Made by a program: the position numbers and the translations under genes
Assembly (NCBI GenBank): GCA_009914575.1
Contig: WNEB01000013.1
Coordinates: 1 to 16,116, forward strand
Length of the DNA stretch: 16,116 bases
Source of the DNA: Burkholderia gladioli
GTDB taxonomy: Bacteria > Pseudomonadota > Gammaproteobacteria > Burkholderiales > Burkholderiaceae
Reading direction: 5' to 3'
Shown: piece after piece, positions 15,553 to 16,116 of the stretch
How the letters are laid out: every line of letters begins with the position of its first letter
How positions within the stretch are numbered: the stretch's first letter is position 1
The notes under the pieces: generated by a model
Told to the model about the DNA's origin: nothing
The model's input: the letters and a program-made list of their open reading frames with translations, nothing else
Database searches by the model: none

Positions 15553-15742
15553 AAAATGAGCCTCTCTTGAATTTCGAGTGGGTGGATTTTTCCTGGTCAA
15601 GGGCGGGCGAAGCCCGGCGCAGCGAACCCTTGATGCGTAGAAATCTACGAGCACGCTTGAGGGCTCGGGCCAGGCAAAGCCTTGCGCCGCCTGGCCCCCG
15701 AGCCCGTCCGGCGGCGAGGACTTCCCCGCCTTGGGGCGGGGC
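15553..15742 (-). repeat. 190-bp structured repeat, copy B (inverted)
   Basis: Gap-free reverse-complement match to 5131-5320 with two mismatches. It keeps all three hairpins. Its outer end (corresponding to the left third of the element at 5051-5130) is missing because the IS5 left end starts exactly where the match stops. Confidence 0.95.
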
Positions 15743-15835
15743 GTTGTTGCATAAATCGAGCGAGATCCGTTGACGTTTACGCGCAACGGTCGCGGGGCCA
15801 GCCTCCTATCAAGTCGAGCTAAAGTCAAATCTGGT
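15740..15835 (+). mobile_element. Left end of an IS5-family element, interrupted
   Basis: The terminal repeat at 15740-15760 matches the reverse complement of the right end at 343-363. About 70 bp of non-coding IS sequence follow, with a small GTTG/CAAC hairpin, and then sequence of an IS256-type element begins. No transposase start is present. The orientation is the same as that of the IS5 element at the window start. Confidence 0.65.
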
Positions 15836-16116
15836 GTACAGGGTGTCGGCATGATCAGGCGGCGAGCGATTGCTGAGCCGGGGTGCTGTCGGTCACCGGT
15901 ACTCCATCTTTGAACGGCATGCCCGCCAGCAGCTCGGTCAGCTTCTCGGGCGCGCGGATCTTGCGCCACGACTCTTCGACCGATTCGATTAGCTTGAACG
16001 CCAGCCCGAGAAACGTCGCGCGCGACACGCAGTTGCGCGTACGCTTCGTCCGATGACGCACCGTCGCGAACGTCGACTCGATCGGGTTCGTCGTACGCAG
16101 ATGCTGCCAGTGTTCG
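15833..16116 (-). mobile_element. IS256-family insertion sequence, 3' end (rest outside window)
   Basis: The transposase stop at 15855 is followed on the minus strand by a short tail ending near ggtgtacagggtgtcgg (15833-15849), which has the look of an IS256-type terminal repeat. The boundary is estimated. It sits directly after 95 bp of IS5 sequence, so this element probably inserted into the IS5 copy. Confidence 0.6.
15855..16115 (-). CDS. IS256-family (Mutator-like) transposase, C-terminal part
   Basis: The frame enters from the right edge of the window and reads EHWQHLRTTNPIESTFATVR, then HRTKRTRNCVSRATFLGL and AFKLIESVEESWRKI, to a TGA at 15855-15857. The TTNPIES block is the IS256-family motif around the third catalytic acid (E of the DDE triad), followed by the usual R-RTK-T-G/N-C-SR stretch and a LAGxxFKDG tail. 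87 codons are visible and undamaged; the DD part is outside. Active mobility cannot be judged from this fragment. Confidence 0.88.
   Translation of the reverse strand, partial: EHWQHLRTTNPIESTFATVRHRTKRTRNCVSRATFLGLAFKLIESVEESWRKIRAPEKLTELLAGMPFKDGVPVTDSTPAQQSLAA

Larger units (their letters stand above)
15510..15854. other. 345 bp without a gene: repeat copy B and IS ends
   Basis: Only 43 bp of ordinary upstream sequence precede the flavoprotein gene before repeat copy B begins. The rest is repeat, the left end of an IS5 element and the terminal non-coding part of an IS256-type element. Open frames across it are repeat artefacts. Confidence 0.8.

Noticed and set aside
1..16116. Defence, toxin-antitoxin or secondary-metabolite system
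   Set aside because: No nuclease, helicase, toxin, NRPS/PKS or phage gene is recognisable; apart from IS parts, genes are metabolic, regulatory or membrane proteins.

Overview
The window is GC-rich DNA (low-GC only at promoters and IS ends) whose proteins and codon use look like Burkholderia sensu stricto, probably a plant-associated lineage. That is inference from the 400-residue FabV, the IS5/IS256 element types, the GntR-Udh pair, the PlcN-type phospholipase and my memory of the repeats; no search was run.

Layout. Bases 1-482 are insertion-sequence debris: the 3' end of an IS5-family transposase with its terminal repeat, sitting in the tail of a second, IS256-like transposase. Next come fabV (minus; enoyl-ACP reductase) with a strong terminator, a frameshifted NADPH-dependent FMN reductase gene (plus), a PaiB-type FMN-binding regulator (minus) and, divergent from it, a badly broken MocR-type regulator (plus). 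About 670 bp without a gene follow (4894-5566), holding a structured repeat element. Then come a GT4 glycosyltransferase, an operon of a four-helix membrane protein with a long Ala/Pro tail plus a frameshifted DUF2214-like membrane gene, a FadR-type GntR regulator and uronate dehydrogenase (udh). Convergent to udh are a Tat-exported phosphocholine-specific phospholipase C (minus, one frameshift) and, upstream of it, a sarcosine/dimethylglycine-dehydrogenase-like flavoprotein (minus, several frameshifts). The window closes with an inverted second copy of the structured repeat, the left end of the same kind of IS5 element, and the C-terminus of an IS256-family transposase on the minus strand.

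How it fits together. GntR and udh form a hexuronate-oxidation unit with similar dyads in front of both genes. Phospholipase C plus the flavoprotein suggests scavenging of phosphatidylcholine headgroups (phosphocholine, choline, betaine, dimethylglycine, sarcosine). FMN reductase, PaiB-like protein and MocR form a flavin/PLP-flavoured cluster that is partly decayed.

The most unusual things are (1) a 190-bp, 98.9% identical inverted repeat pair (5131-5320 and 15553-15742) with three strong hairpins and MITE-like ends, bracketing 10 kb of cargo; (2) IS5 ends in direct orientation bracketing 15.4 kb; and (3) single-base frameshifts in five genes while six neighbours are intact, which may be recent decay or assembly error. 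I see no CRISPR array, tRNA, rRNA or clear defence system.
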